Part shown: positions 11,876 to 22,900 of the stretch, piece after piece
Layout of the letters: each line of letters begins with the position of its first letter
How positions within the stretch are numbered: position 1 is the stretch's first letter
Notes under the pieces: generated by a model
Databases searched by the model: none
What the model was told of the DNA's origin: nothing
Seen by the model: only the letters and a program-made list of their open reading frames with translations
Translations under genes and position numbers: made by a program
Assembly (NCBI RefSeq): GCF_001640805.2
Contig: NC_066848.1
Location: 10,888,396-10,952,395 of the forward strand
Direction of reading: 5' to 3'
Length of the DNA stretch: 64,000 nucleotides
DNA from: Lates calcarifer
Taxonomy: Eukaryota > Chordata > Actinopteri > Centropomidae

Positions 11876-12062
11876 TTTTTTTATCTGACATGTTTCGACT
11901 GCCAAGCCTGCAGTCTTCAGACGTATTGGTGAAGCTTCCTGTCAGCTGATTTATGTGGCCATAGTTGTCCTACCTGAAACCGCATAAATCATCGGACAAG
12001 AAGCTTCAGCAAGATTTCTGATGAAGACCACAGGCGTCGTAGTTGGAACATATCAGGTAAAA
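11876..12062. repeat. foldback (inverted-repeat) element
   Basis: The left arm (ATCTGACATGTTTCGACTGC, then AGTCTTCAG) is matched in reverse complement by the right arm ending at about 12060. A second, inner palindrome pairs GAAGCTTCCTGTCAGCTGAT, then TTATG, with CATAAATCATCGGACAAGAA, then GCTTC. The whole interval could form a long imperfect hairpin. No coding capacity. Confidence 0.7.
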
Positions 12063-12219
12063 CCCCCTGTTGAAGAAATCACTGAACTAACCTTGGGAAC
12101 AAGTATGCATGGCAATATCTAATATCTATCTAGCTCTCTGTCTTTACATTAAAATTAAATTACACATTTTTTAGCATGTGTATAATGAACTGTAATATAC
12201 CTTTATTTCACAAATTCCT

Positions 12220-12700
12220 GGTCCATGACAGTTGCAAGTGACAATCTCATCAAGTGAGGCTCCCCTCTGTGACCACTTGGGATGCAGAGACCACTTTCCA
12301 TACAAGAGCAGCCCTCGTGCCCCAGACACATCAGCTTCTGGTACAGGGCCAGTTCTACGTAGGTATAAATGAGGGGGCAGTCAGAAATGTGAAGGGAGCA
12401 TCGCTGGTATGCATCATGCTACAGCAGCAATTTTCTGGGGGAGTGTTTTACACACATTTTGTGTAGGGCATTTTTGTTTTTTAGTGTTTTCTCCATGGAA
12501 CTGGGTTATTAGCTACCTATCCAACCCCCAACCTGGAGAAGTGGATTGCACTTTGTCAGGCCTCTACCCTGTGACCTGTTCAGCTTGGGTGTCCCATCTG
12601 AAGACTAAGCTTCTGCTGGAATAACTCCTAGGGTCAGTGAGTCTCTGCTCCAACAGGCACTGGGAGAAGAGCAGAACTGCCAGTATGCTGTTCCCCAGTT
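12220..12700. repeat. possible non-LTR/dispersed repeat fragment
   Basis: The stretch reads like a fragment I associate with interspersed fish repeats (motifs CTGGAGAAGTGGATTGCACT and CAGCTTGGGTGTCCCATCTG). Its family could not be determined by eye. Short ORFs inside it (12254-12624) have no recognisable domain. A short GATA run (TAGATAGATAGAT) follows at 12709-12721. Confidence 0.35.
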
Positions 12701-12759
12701 TAACATAATAGATAGATAGATGTTTTATTTATTTTTTATGTTAGCTGACGTATGTCGTC

Positions 12760-12985
12760 ATTGCCGCGACGTGTCTTCTCATTGGTTACGACCTTCTGGG
12801 AGGAGCCAAGTGGAGAAACGAAGCCTGAAAACAGATTTGAACCGTTGCTTCTGTTTGCTGGTCCTGTGAGAAAATGTCGTTACCGAAGAGGCATGGATAT
12901 TAAAACTAAAAGCTAAAACAATTTCTGGAGCAGTTTTTGTCAAACACGAGTGAGACTGGACGCTGAACACATCTGCAGCGCAAAG
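12760..12985 (+). promoter_or_regulatory. promoter and non-coding first exon of left intergenic unit
   Basis: A locally GC- and CpG-richer block ends in a strong donor (CGCAAAG/GTAAGG at 12985/12986). A diverged inverted copy lies at 30.37-30.60 kb, also ending in a donor (CGAAG/GTAAGG). ATG codons here are followed by stops after a few codons, so it behaves like a 5' UTR. The transcription start is not visible. Conservation of the donor between the two copies supports a real first exon. Confidence 0.55.
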
Positions 12986-13009
12986 GTAAGGCAAACAGTT
13001 AGCGGCTAG

Positions 13010-13660
13010 CGTTAGCATTAATGTTATTGGAGAGCTTTAGCATTAGCATTACCTTGTAATGGTATCGTTCAACTCTATTATTAGTCGCTTATATTGCATG
13101 GGCTCCTGGAATTTGTGTAGAATAGAATTTGTGTTTATGGTGGTTTATCGTGTCGTTGTCATCGGTTTGTGGCCATTTGTGGTGATTTTAGGTTTACCTC
13201 TACCTGGCTGTTTTACACGTGGCCGTTAGCATTAACATTAGCATCGAGCGTTAGCATCAGCTTTATTTTTACATGATGTTTTTTCCCTTTTTGTCGTCGT
13301 TTTTATTTACGTGGGTGAGTTTTTGTGCTCCAGCTCGGTCATTTTAAGTCAGTTTATGGCGGATTGTCATGTCGATGTGATCATTCTGTATCTATCTGTA
13401 GTGGTATTGCACCGTTTTGCGTCTCTAGCTGGCTGTTTTACATCTTACGGTCAGCTTCTTTGTGGTGGTTGTTTTGCATCGTGTTGTGTCTTTCTAGTTT
13501 TATGTCTATTCCAGGCCATTTAACTTTTCTTTGTGGCCATTTTGTGTTTCAGTATGGCAGTTAAGCATCTCATTGTGATCGTTTTGCGACTCAGTTTTTT
13601 TTGCCTCTTTGTCGTTTGTGTGTCTTTCTAGCTTTGTGGTAGTAATCTTTCCATAGCCAT
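13010..13660 (+). repeat. degenerate GTTAGCATTA and TTTTGTGTCTC-type repeats in intron 1 of left unit
   Basis: After the donor there is a run of GTTAGC/ATTAGC motifs (12999-13055, 13225-13260), then irregular copies of a roughly 30-bp TTTTGTGTCTNNNTGTGGT-like phrase to about 13650. Similar sequence occurs inverted at 30.00-30.13 kb (CAAAACGATGACAACGACAC), consistent with shared descent of the two blocks. Confidence 0.5.
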
Positions 13661-14067
13661 CCATTGATCCCCTGTAATGTATATTATTGAATATAGAACT
13701 TTCTTTGTGGTGACTTGAGACCTTACTGAGCTTAGTTTTGAGTTAAATACAAGCTTGAAAACTAGATTTTAACTCTGTGATCCTCCACAAGTTTTAAGTC
13801 TCAAGAGAAGGTCACAATGTATGAGCTGAGATTATTGTTAGAAATTATTATGAAAAACTATTTTAAATATTGCTTTTCTTTCTGAGATCAATAAATTAAT
13901 ATCTAGTAATATAGGTAATTTATTTACTGCAAATCTCAAACTGATTGTCAAGGTTCTAGTGTTAAGTTGTCAGTGTTGTACTCTTCTACACTGTTGAAGT
14001 TTTGGAGGTGAACTATTCTTTATAATGAGGTTATTTGTTTGTCAAGTGTTGTACTTGTGTTTTCCAG

Positions 14068-14131
14068 GTTTACTGATTCAGCTGCTGCAGCCTGGACAGA
14101 ATCACCAGCTCTCACCTTACAAACCAAACAG
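14068..14131 (+). ncRNA. exon 2 of left unit (non-coding)
   Basis: 64 nt between TTTTCCAG and CAG/GTATGT. There is no ATG, so it would be untranslated. Inferred from splice-site quality and its position between the first exon and the conserved 14751 exon. Confidence 0.45.
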
Positions 14132-14750
14132 GTATGTGTCCTAAAGATTTACCCAGCCTGAAGAAAATGTGTTAATGAGGTGAATTATTAATGTTAGTAA
14201 CAGTGTTATTGTTTAAATCCATGGTATTTGATGAGTTTAGTATTGATTATAATAATGGTTGATTGTGTCCATAATTTGACAGAAAATAGTACTAGTTGTA
14301 GTAATTTTTAAAAACTCAAAATAGTTGTTAATTTTCTGCCTATGGACTCAAGTATATTTAAGAATACCAAAAGTTAAAACCCTGCTTTCAAAAACATATT
14401 GAAGTGAAAGTTTTTATTATGCATTTCACCGCAATATACATGATTCCTCCAGTGATAGACTGATAAACAATTAATATAGAAATTTAAGATTTAAGACAAT
14501 TATTTTTAGTTTAATTATTTAGTTTCCCAAATATTTATTGTTATTGATTCTTAAAGATGTGATGCTTTTTCTTGTTATATGTGACAGTAAACAGCCCATT
14601 TTCTGATATACTCCTGTAATGTTTGAAAAATGTTCTGGCTTGGCTGTAATGTTGAATATTTATGTGTTTTGGGGTTAAACTGTTGATGAGGAATAGGTCA
14701 TAGGGTACTGATCATTTTCCTTTGTATGTTTCTCTCTTTATTTCCTCCAG

Positions 14751-14829
14751 GTGTCACCACTTTGTCTATGATCGCAGAGAGTCTTCGTAGATTGAAGAAA
14801 TTCTTTCAGACCAAGACAGAGGCTTCCAG
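14751..14829 (+). other. exon 3 of left unit; unexpanded ancestor of the 466-nt exons on the right
   Basis: 79 nt between a TTTCCTCCAG acceptor and CAG/GTAATTC donor. Both splice sites, about 120 bp of upstream intron and about 45 bp of downstream intron are shared with the three - strand copies at 26.3-29.4 kb. The exon holds one unit of the 21-bp repeat (TTGTCTATGATCGCAGAGAG) that is expanded there. The last 62 nt open the spliced ORF described separately. Confidence 0.65.
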
Positions 14830-15757
14830 GTAATTCACAAACAGCTTTACATCAACTGTCCAACACAGAGCACTGACATTATATATCTTCAGTGATCTGA
14901 AGTCTGAACAGTTTGATTTGTCACAAAAAGACTTAACTCATTATTAAAGTTTATTTACATAGTTCATGAGTGTACAGTTCAAAGAAAATGAAGAATTTAA
15001 ACATCAGGTATCTTCCTCTCTCAAGCCTGGCACACACTAAAAGATTTTTAAAATCTTACCCGATTTAGAAAATGTGAGAGACCACACACATGATGACAAA
15101 TAATGTCAGAGTTCAGTTTTGTTCTTACAGTGTATGATGTGCAACGTGAAGACTAGCACACCACACACTAACAGATTCACCATCAAAAGCCAGACTCTGG
15201 ACTCTCAAACATGGCGGACGACAGTGTCTCTTGATTGTTGTTCTTGTCTTGATCATCTTTGGAGCAGATGTCTTCCTTGCTCTCTCAGCCAAATTTAGTT
15301 CAAATTTTAACTGACTTTGGATAAAGAAACATTTCTAGCCACTGCTGTATCAGTGGTATACCAGGAATATCAGGAGCTGGTGGACTCAGTTCTCCAGTCA
15401 AAGCATCTTCTGTCTTTGTGTGTAAAGCAAATTAACTCTTGGACTAGTTCTTATTAGTCCAGAACCAGTTAGTCCACACACTGGTTTCTTTGTAGATTTA
15501 GTGTCTTTTTCTTCTCTCTGTTTTGACAGTTTGAAGTTCAATACACAGAAACTCTGTGCTTTTATTCTGATGTGGTAAAAGTCACTTCTTTATATTAATG
15601 TTTGTTGTGTTTTTCTCCACAGGATTCAAACTTCTACCATTGAATCACAGAGAGAAGAGACAGACATGAAGACATTTCCAGAAGGTCAGTGTTTGTTTAT
15701 TCTTTTCAATCTCACTCTGCCAGGCAGTAAAAAAAAAAAAAATAATAATACTAATTT

Positions 15758-15804
<47 letters not shown>

Positions 15805-16280
15805 ATATATATATAAATACAACTAAAGTTTTTTAAAATTATTTTATTCCAGACAACATTTAACAAATCAAAGCAAAGATAATGAGAGACATTTGACCTC
15901 AAAGAAACACTTAGAGCTAGGGTTGATGTAGTTATGAGCACATTTTCCAAAGACTAAGCATCTTGGTCATCATTTAACTGCTTGTGGTACAATTATTAAT
16001 TTTATCACAAGCAGTTGAATGTTCTCACAAGTATTAGTCTTTGGAAAATGTGCCCATGACTACATTATAGATCGTAGAGAAAAACAGTGTTTTCACTTCA
16101 ACAACAGGAAACCAACACTGTTTACAGCAGTTAGATGGTGAATGTCTTGTACCTAATTAACAGCTTCATAACACTTGTTTTCTTTCATCCACTTTAGGTC
16201 TTCAGCTGCTGTTGTCTTCTCCTGCAGAGACAAGAACATGTGTTAATCACAGAAAAGTTTTACAGAATACTTTTCTTTAA
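14768..16280 (+). CDS. spliced 68-codon ORF of unknown function (left intergenic unit)
   Basis: Joining 14768-14829, 15623-15684 and 16198-16280 across GT/AG introns gives an uninterrupted frame from an ATG to TAA (207 nt). The peptide starts MIAESLRRLKKFFQTKTEAS, continues with RIQTSTIESQREETDMKTF, and ends NHRKVLQNTFL. It is basic and polar, with no signal peptide, membrane segment or domain that I recognise. Acceptors (CTCCAG, CTCCACAG, CACTTTAG) and donors are good, and both coding introns keep phase. The ESLRxxKKFFQTKTEA part is retained in the right-hand exon copies. A small protein is possible; a non-coding RNA with a chance ORF is equally possible. Confidence 0.4.
15623..15684 (+). 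other. exon 4 of left unit
   Basis: 62 nt between TTCTCCACAG and GAAG/GTCAGT. It joins in phase with the exons on either side of the 68-codon ORF. No copy exists in the right-hand block within this window. Confidence 0.5.
15733..15812. repeat. simple repeats: poly-A/AAT, TA and (TG)n tract
   Basis: An A/AAT run is followed by a TA run and about 14 TG units at 15772-15800, then another TA run. Ordinary microsatellite in an intron of the left unit. Confidence 0.9.
15928..16063. repeat. 136-bp foldback hairpin in intron 4 of left unit
   Basis: The left arm 15928-15986 (starts GTAGTTATGAGCACATTTTC, ends AACTGCTTGTG) and right arm 16006-16063 are near-perfect reverse complements with a 19-base AT loop at 15987-16005. 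Transcribed, it would give a stem of about 58 bp. It may be a MITE or a hairpin RNA source; there is no independent sign of either. Confidence 0.8.
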
Positions 16281-16795
16281 TTTTTTAAATGTTTTTATGC
16301 TTTACTGTACTATGGGATTTTTTGACAACTTACTATATATACTATGACATGTGGCTTGAGACAAAGACATTCTCTTTAAGTAGCCATCTTACCTTTGTTT
16401 TCCATAGACACACATTCACATCTCTACACAGGTTAGATTATTATTTTGGTATTTTGCCAGAGTGCAATATCAGTACTTCCGTCTATTACTGTGTGCATAG
16501 TCCTGTTTATACTGTTCATATTGTTTATAATTTTGATATATTATCTTTTTATATTTGCCATAATTTCCGGACTATAAGCCACTACTTTTTTCACACACTT
16601 TGAACCTTGCAACTTAAACAATGATGTAGCTAATTTATAGATTTTTATGGGCTATCGAGATTCATGCCGCAAAAACATTTAGACACCTGCAGCTTATAGT
16701 CAGGTCCGCTCAATAGTCCGGAAATTACGGTATATAATGCCTTTTTCTATTTGTACTGTTGCAGCACTCAAATAAATACTTCTGAAAACTGAATA
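16198..16795 (+). ncRNA. terminal exon of left unit with poly(A) signal
   Basis: Acceptor CACTTTAG at 16197, stop of the small ORF at 16278-16280 and AATAAA at 16771-16776. The 3' part contains a MITE (16558-16733) and, at 16298-16350, sequence resembling two units of the 28-bp satellite that begins downstream. Confidence 0.45.
16558..16733. mobile_element. 176-bp MITE with terminal inverted repeats
   Basis: Left end CCATAATTTCCGGACTATAA is matched in inverse at the right end AATAGTCCGGAAATTACGGT. The body contains GCTTATAGTC and similar phrases. I recall related TTTCCGGACTATAAGC-type repeats from vertebrate genomes but cannot assign a superfamily. The flanking AT-rich sequence hides any target duplication. 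Confidence 0.75.
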
Positions 16796-16844
16796 TTTTT
16801 CTGGTCTGTTTGATATTGTATGAAAGTGAATATTTTTAGCCAAA

Positions 16845-16863
16845 GGTTAGGGTTAGGGTTTTT
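16845..16863. repeat. short interstitial telomere-like repeat
   Basis: GGTTAGGGTTAGGGTTTTT gives about 2.5 units of TTAGGG next to a poly-T run, about 100 bp before the satellite array starts. Too short to be a telomere; possibly a repair scar. Confidence 0.6.
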
Positions 16864-16961
16864 TTTTTAGCCTCAATTATACATTTTAATTGCAAGCTGC
16901 AAGTAGAGAATATTTGGCATTTCTGCATTACAAAATCACTTTTGTGATATTAATTCAACAG

Positions 16962-19900
16962 TTGTACTATGACAGTTTTTGACACCTTGCTATACTATGA
17001 CATTTTTTGGTGGTTTTTGACTCCTTACTATACTATGACATTTTTCGATGCCTTACTATAGTATGATATTTTTTGTCAGTTTTTGATGCCTTGCTATACT
17101 ACATTTTTTGACAGTTTTTAACAGCTTACAATACTATGACATTTTTTGATGGTTTTTGACTCCTTACTATACTATGACATTTTTTGACGCCTTCCTATTC
17201 TATGACATTTTTTGATGCCTTAATATACTGTGACGTTTTTTGATACATTTCTATACTATGAAAGTTTTTGACGCCTGACTATACTATGACATTTTTCGAT
17301 GCCTTACTATAGTATGATATTTTTTGTCAGTTTTTGATGCCTTACTATACTGTGACATTTTTTGACAGTTTTTGACGCCTTCCTATACTATGACATTTTT
17401 TGACAGTTTTTAACAGCTTACAATACTATGATATTTTTTGACACCTTCCTATACTGTTATTTTTTGACACCTTACTATACTATGACATTTTTTGACAGTT
17501 CTTGATGCCTTGCTATACTATGACATTTTTTGACGCCTTACTATACTATGACAGTTTTTGACACCTTGCTATACTATGACATTTTTTGGTGGTTTTTGAC
17601 TCCTTACTATACTATGACATTTTTTGATGCCTTGCTATTCTATGACATTTTTTGATGCCTTACTATAATGTGACATTTTTTGATGCCTTGCTATACTACA
17701 TTTTTTGACACCTTCCTATACTATGATATTTTTTGACGCCTTACTATACTATGACATTTTTTGACACCATGCTATACTATGACATTTTTCGATGCCTTAC
17801 TATAGTATGATATTTTTTGTCAGTTTTTGATGCCTTACTATACTATGATATTTTTTGACATTTTTCGATGCCTTACTATAGTATGATATTTTTTGTCAGT
17901 TTTTGATGCCTTACTATACTGTGACATTTTTTGACAGTTTTTGACGCCTTCCTATACTGTGACATTTTTTGACAGTTTTTAACAGCTTACAATACTATGA
18001 TATTTTTTGACACCTTCCTATACTGTTATTTTTTGACACCTTGCTATACTATGACATTTTTTGTCAGTTTTTGATGCCTTGCTATACTACAACATTTTTT
18101 GACAGTTTTTAACAGCTTACAATACTATGACATTTTTTGATGGTTTTTGACTCCTTACTATACTATGACATTTTTTGACGCCTTCCTATTCTATGACATT
18201 TTTTGATGCCTTAATATACTGTGACGTTTTTTGATACATTTCTATACTATGAAAGTTTTTGACGCCTTCCTATACTATGACATTTTTTGACAGTTTTTAA
18301 CAGCTTACAATACTATGATATTTTTTGACACCTTCCTATACTGTTATTTTTTGACACCTTACTATACTATGACATTTTTTGACAGTTCTTGATGCCTTGC
18401 TATACTATGACATTTTTTGACGCCTTACTATACTATGACAGTTTTTGACACCTTGCTATACTATGACATTTTTTGACACCATGCTATACTATGACATTTT
18501 TCGATGCCTTACTATAGTATGATATTTTTTGTCAGTTTTTGATGCCTTACTATACTGTGACATTTTTTGACAGTTTTTAACAGCTTACAATACTATGATA
18601 TTTTTTGACACCTTCCTATACTGTTATTTTTTGACACCTTACTACACTATGACATTTTTTGACGCCTTACTATACTATGACAGTTTTTGACACCTTGCTA
18701 TACTATGACATTTTTTGGTGGTTTTTGACTCCTTACTATACTATGACATTTTTTGATGCCTTACTATAATGTGACAGTTCTTGATGCCTTGCTATACTAT
18801 GACATTTTTTGACGCCTTACTATACTATGACAGTTTTTGACACCTTGCTATACTATGACATTTTTTGGTGGTTTTTGACTCCTTACTATACTATGACATT
18901 TTTTGATGCCTTACTATAATGTGACATTTTTTGATGCCTTGCTATACTACATTTTTTGACACCTTCCTATACTATGATATTTTTTGATGCCTTACTATAC
19001 TATGACATTTTTTGACATTTTTTGACGCCTTACTATACTATGAGTTTTTGACACCTTGCTATACTATGACATTTTTTGGTGGTTTTTGACTCCTTACTAT
19101 ACTATGACATTTTTCGATGCCTTACTATAGTATGATATTTTTTGTCAGTTTTGATGCCTTACTATACTGTGACATTTTTTGACAGTTTTTGACGCCTTCC
19201 TATACTATGACATTTTTTGACAGTTTTTAACAGCTTACAATACTATGATATTTTTTGACACCTTCCTATACTGTTATTTTTTGACACCTTGCTATACTAT
19301 GACATTTTTTTGTCAGTTTTTAACAGCTTACAATACTATGATATTTTTTAACACCTTCCTATACTGTTATTTTTTGACACCTTACTATACTATGACATTT
19401 TTTGACAGTTCTTGATGCCTTGCTATACTATGACATTTTTTGACGCCTTACTATACTATGACAGTTTTTGACACCTTGCTATACTATGACATTTTTTGGT
19501 GGTTTTTGACTCCTTACTATACTATGACATTTTTTGATGCCTTACTATAATGTGACATTTTTTGATGCCTTGCTATACTACATTTTTTGACACCTTCCTA
19601 TACTATGATATTTTTTGACGCCTTACTATACTATGACATTTTTTGACACCATGCTATACTATGACATTTTTCGATGCCTTACTATAGTATGATATTTTTT
19701 GTCAGTTTTTGATGCCTTACTATACTGTGACATTTTTTGACATTTTTTGACGCCTTCCTATACTATGACATTTTTTGACAGTTTTTAACAGCTTACAATA
19801 CTATGATATTTTTTGACACCTTCCTATACTGTTATTTTTTTACACCTTGCTATACTATGACATTTTTTGTCAGTTTTTGATGCCTTGCTATACTACATTT

Positions 19901-22900
19901 TTTGACAGTTTTTAACAGCTTACAATACTATGACATTTTTTGATGGTTTTTGACTCCTTACTATACTATGACATTTTTTGACGCCTTCCTATTCTATGAC
20001 ATTTTTTGATGCCTTAATATACTGTGACGTTTTTTGATACATTTCTATACTATGAAAGTTTTTGACGCCTGACTATACTATGACATTTTTCGATGCCTTA
20101 CTATAGTATGATATTTTTTGTCAGTTTTTGATGCCTTACTATACTGTGACATTTTTTGACAGTTTTTGACGCCTTCCTATACTATGACATTTTTTGACAG
20201 TTTTTAACAGCTTACAATACTATGATATTTTTTGACACCTTCCTATACTGTTATTTTTTGACACCTTACTATACTATGACATTTTTTGACAGTTCTTGAT
20301 GCCTTGCTATACTATGACATTTTTTGACGCCTTACTATACTATGACAGTTTTTGACACCTTGCTATACTATGACATTTTTTGGTGGTTTTTGACTCCTTA
20401 CTATACTATGACATTTTTTGATGCCTTGCTATTCTATGACATTTTTTGATGCCTTACTATAATGTGACATTTTTTGATGCCTTGCTATACTACATTTTTT
20501 GACACCTTCCTATACTATGATATTTTTTGACGCCTTACTATACTATGACATTTTTTGACACCATGCTATACTATGACATTTTTCGATGCCTTACTATAGT
20601 ATGATATTTTTTGTCAGTTTTTGATGCCTTACTATACTGTGACATTTTTTGACAGTTTTTGACGCCTTCCTATACTATGACATTTTTTGACAGTTTTTAA
20701 CAGCTTACAATACTATGATATTTTTTGACACCTTCCTATACTGTTATTTTTTGACACCTTGCTATACTATGACATTTTTTGTCAGTTTTTGATGCCTTGC
20801 TATACTACATTTTTTGACAGTTTTTAACAGCTTACAATACTATGACATTTTTTGATGGTTTTTGACTCCTTACTATACTATGACATTTTTTGACGCCTTC
20901 CTATTCTATGACATTTTTTGATGCCTTAATATACTGTGACGTTTTTTGATACATTTCTATACTATGAAAGTTTTTGACGCCTGACTATACTATGACATTT
21001 TTCGATGCCTTACTATAGTATGATATTTTTTGTCAGTTTTTGATGCCTTCCTATACTATGACATTTTTTGACAGTTTTTAACAGCTTACAATACTATATT
21101 TTTTGACACCTTCCTATACTGTTATTTTTTGACACCTTACTATACTATGACATTTTTTGACACCATGCTATACTATGACATTTTTCGATGCCTTACTATA
21201 GTATGATATTTTTTGTCAGTTTTTGACACCTTACTATACTATGACATTTTTTGACAGTTCTTGATGCCTTGCTATACTATGACATTTTTTGACGCCTTGC
21301 TATACTATGACATTTTTTGGTGGTTTTTGACTCCTTACTATACTATGACATTTTTTTTATGCCTTGCTATTCTATGACATTTTTTGATGCCTTTCTATAC
21401 TATGAAAGTTTTTGACGCCTGACTATACTATGACATTTTTTGATGCCTTACTATAGTATGATATTTTTTGTCAGTTTTTGATGCCTTGCTATACTACAAC
21501 ATTTTTTGACAGTTTTTAACAGCTTACAATACAATGATATTTTTTGACACCTTCCTATACTATGATATTTTTTGACATTTTTTGACAGTTTTCAATGCCT
21601 TACTATACTATGACATTTTTTGATGCCTTACTATACTATGACAGTTTTTGACACCTTGCTATACTATGATATTTTTTGACATTTTTCGATGCCTTACTAT
21701 AGTATGATATTTTTTGTCAGTTTTTGATGCCTTACTATACTGTGACATTTTTTGACAGTTTTTGACGTCTTCCTATACTGTGACATTTTTTGACAGTTTT
21801 TAACAGCTTACAATACTATGATATTTTTTGACACCTTCCTATACTGTTATTTTTTGACACCTTGCTATACTATGACATTTTTTGTCAGTTTTTGATGCCT
21901 TGCTATACTACATTTTTTGACAGTTTTTAACAGCTTACAATACTATGACATTTTTTGATGGTTTTTGACTCCTTACTATACTATGACATTTTTTGACGCC
22001 TTCCTATTCTGACATTTTTTGATGCATTAATATACTGTGACGTTTTTTGATACATTTCTATACTATGAAAGTTTTTGACGCCTGACTATACTATGACATT
22101 TTTCGATGCCTTACTATAGTATGATATTTTTTGTCAGTTTTTGATGCCTTACTATACTGTGACATTTTTTGACAGTTTTTGACGCCTTCCTATACTATGA
22201 CATTTTTTGACAGTTTTTAACAGCTTACAATACTATGATATTTTTTGACACCTTCCTATACTGTTATTTTTTGACACCTTACTATACTATGACATTTTTT
22301 GACACCATGCTATACTATGACATTTTTCGATGCCTTACTATAGTATGATATTTTTTGTCAGTTTTTGACACCTTACTATACTATGACATTTTTTGACAGT
22401 TCTTGATGCCTTGCTATACTATGACATTTTTTGACGCCTTGCTATACTATGACATTTTTTGGTGGTTTTTGACTCCTTACTATACTATGACATTTTTTTT
22501 ATGCCTTGCTATTCTATGACATTTTTTGATGCCTTACTATAGTATGATATTTTTTGTCAGTTTTTGATGCCTTGCTATACTACAACATTTTTTGACAGTT
22601 TTTAACAGCTTACAATACTATGATATTTTTTGACACCTTCCTATACTGTTATTTTTTGACACCTTACTATACTATGACATTTTTTGACAGTTCTTGATGC
22701 CTTGCTATACTATGACATTTTTTGGTGGTTTTTGACTCCTTACTATACTATGACATTTTTTGATGCCTTGCTATTCTATGACATTTTTTGATGCCTTACT
22801 ATAATGTGACATTTTTTGATGCCTTGCTATACTACATTTTTTGACACCTTCCTATACTATGATATTTTTTGACGCCTTACTATACTATGACATTTTTTGA

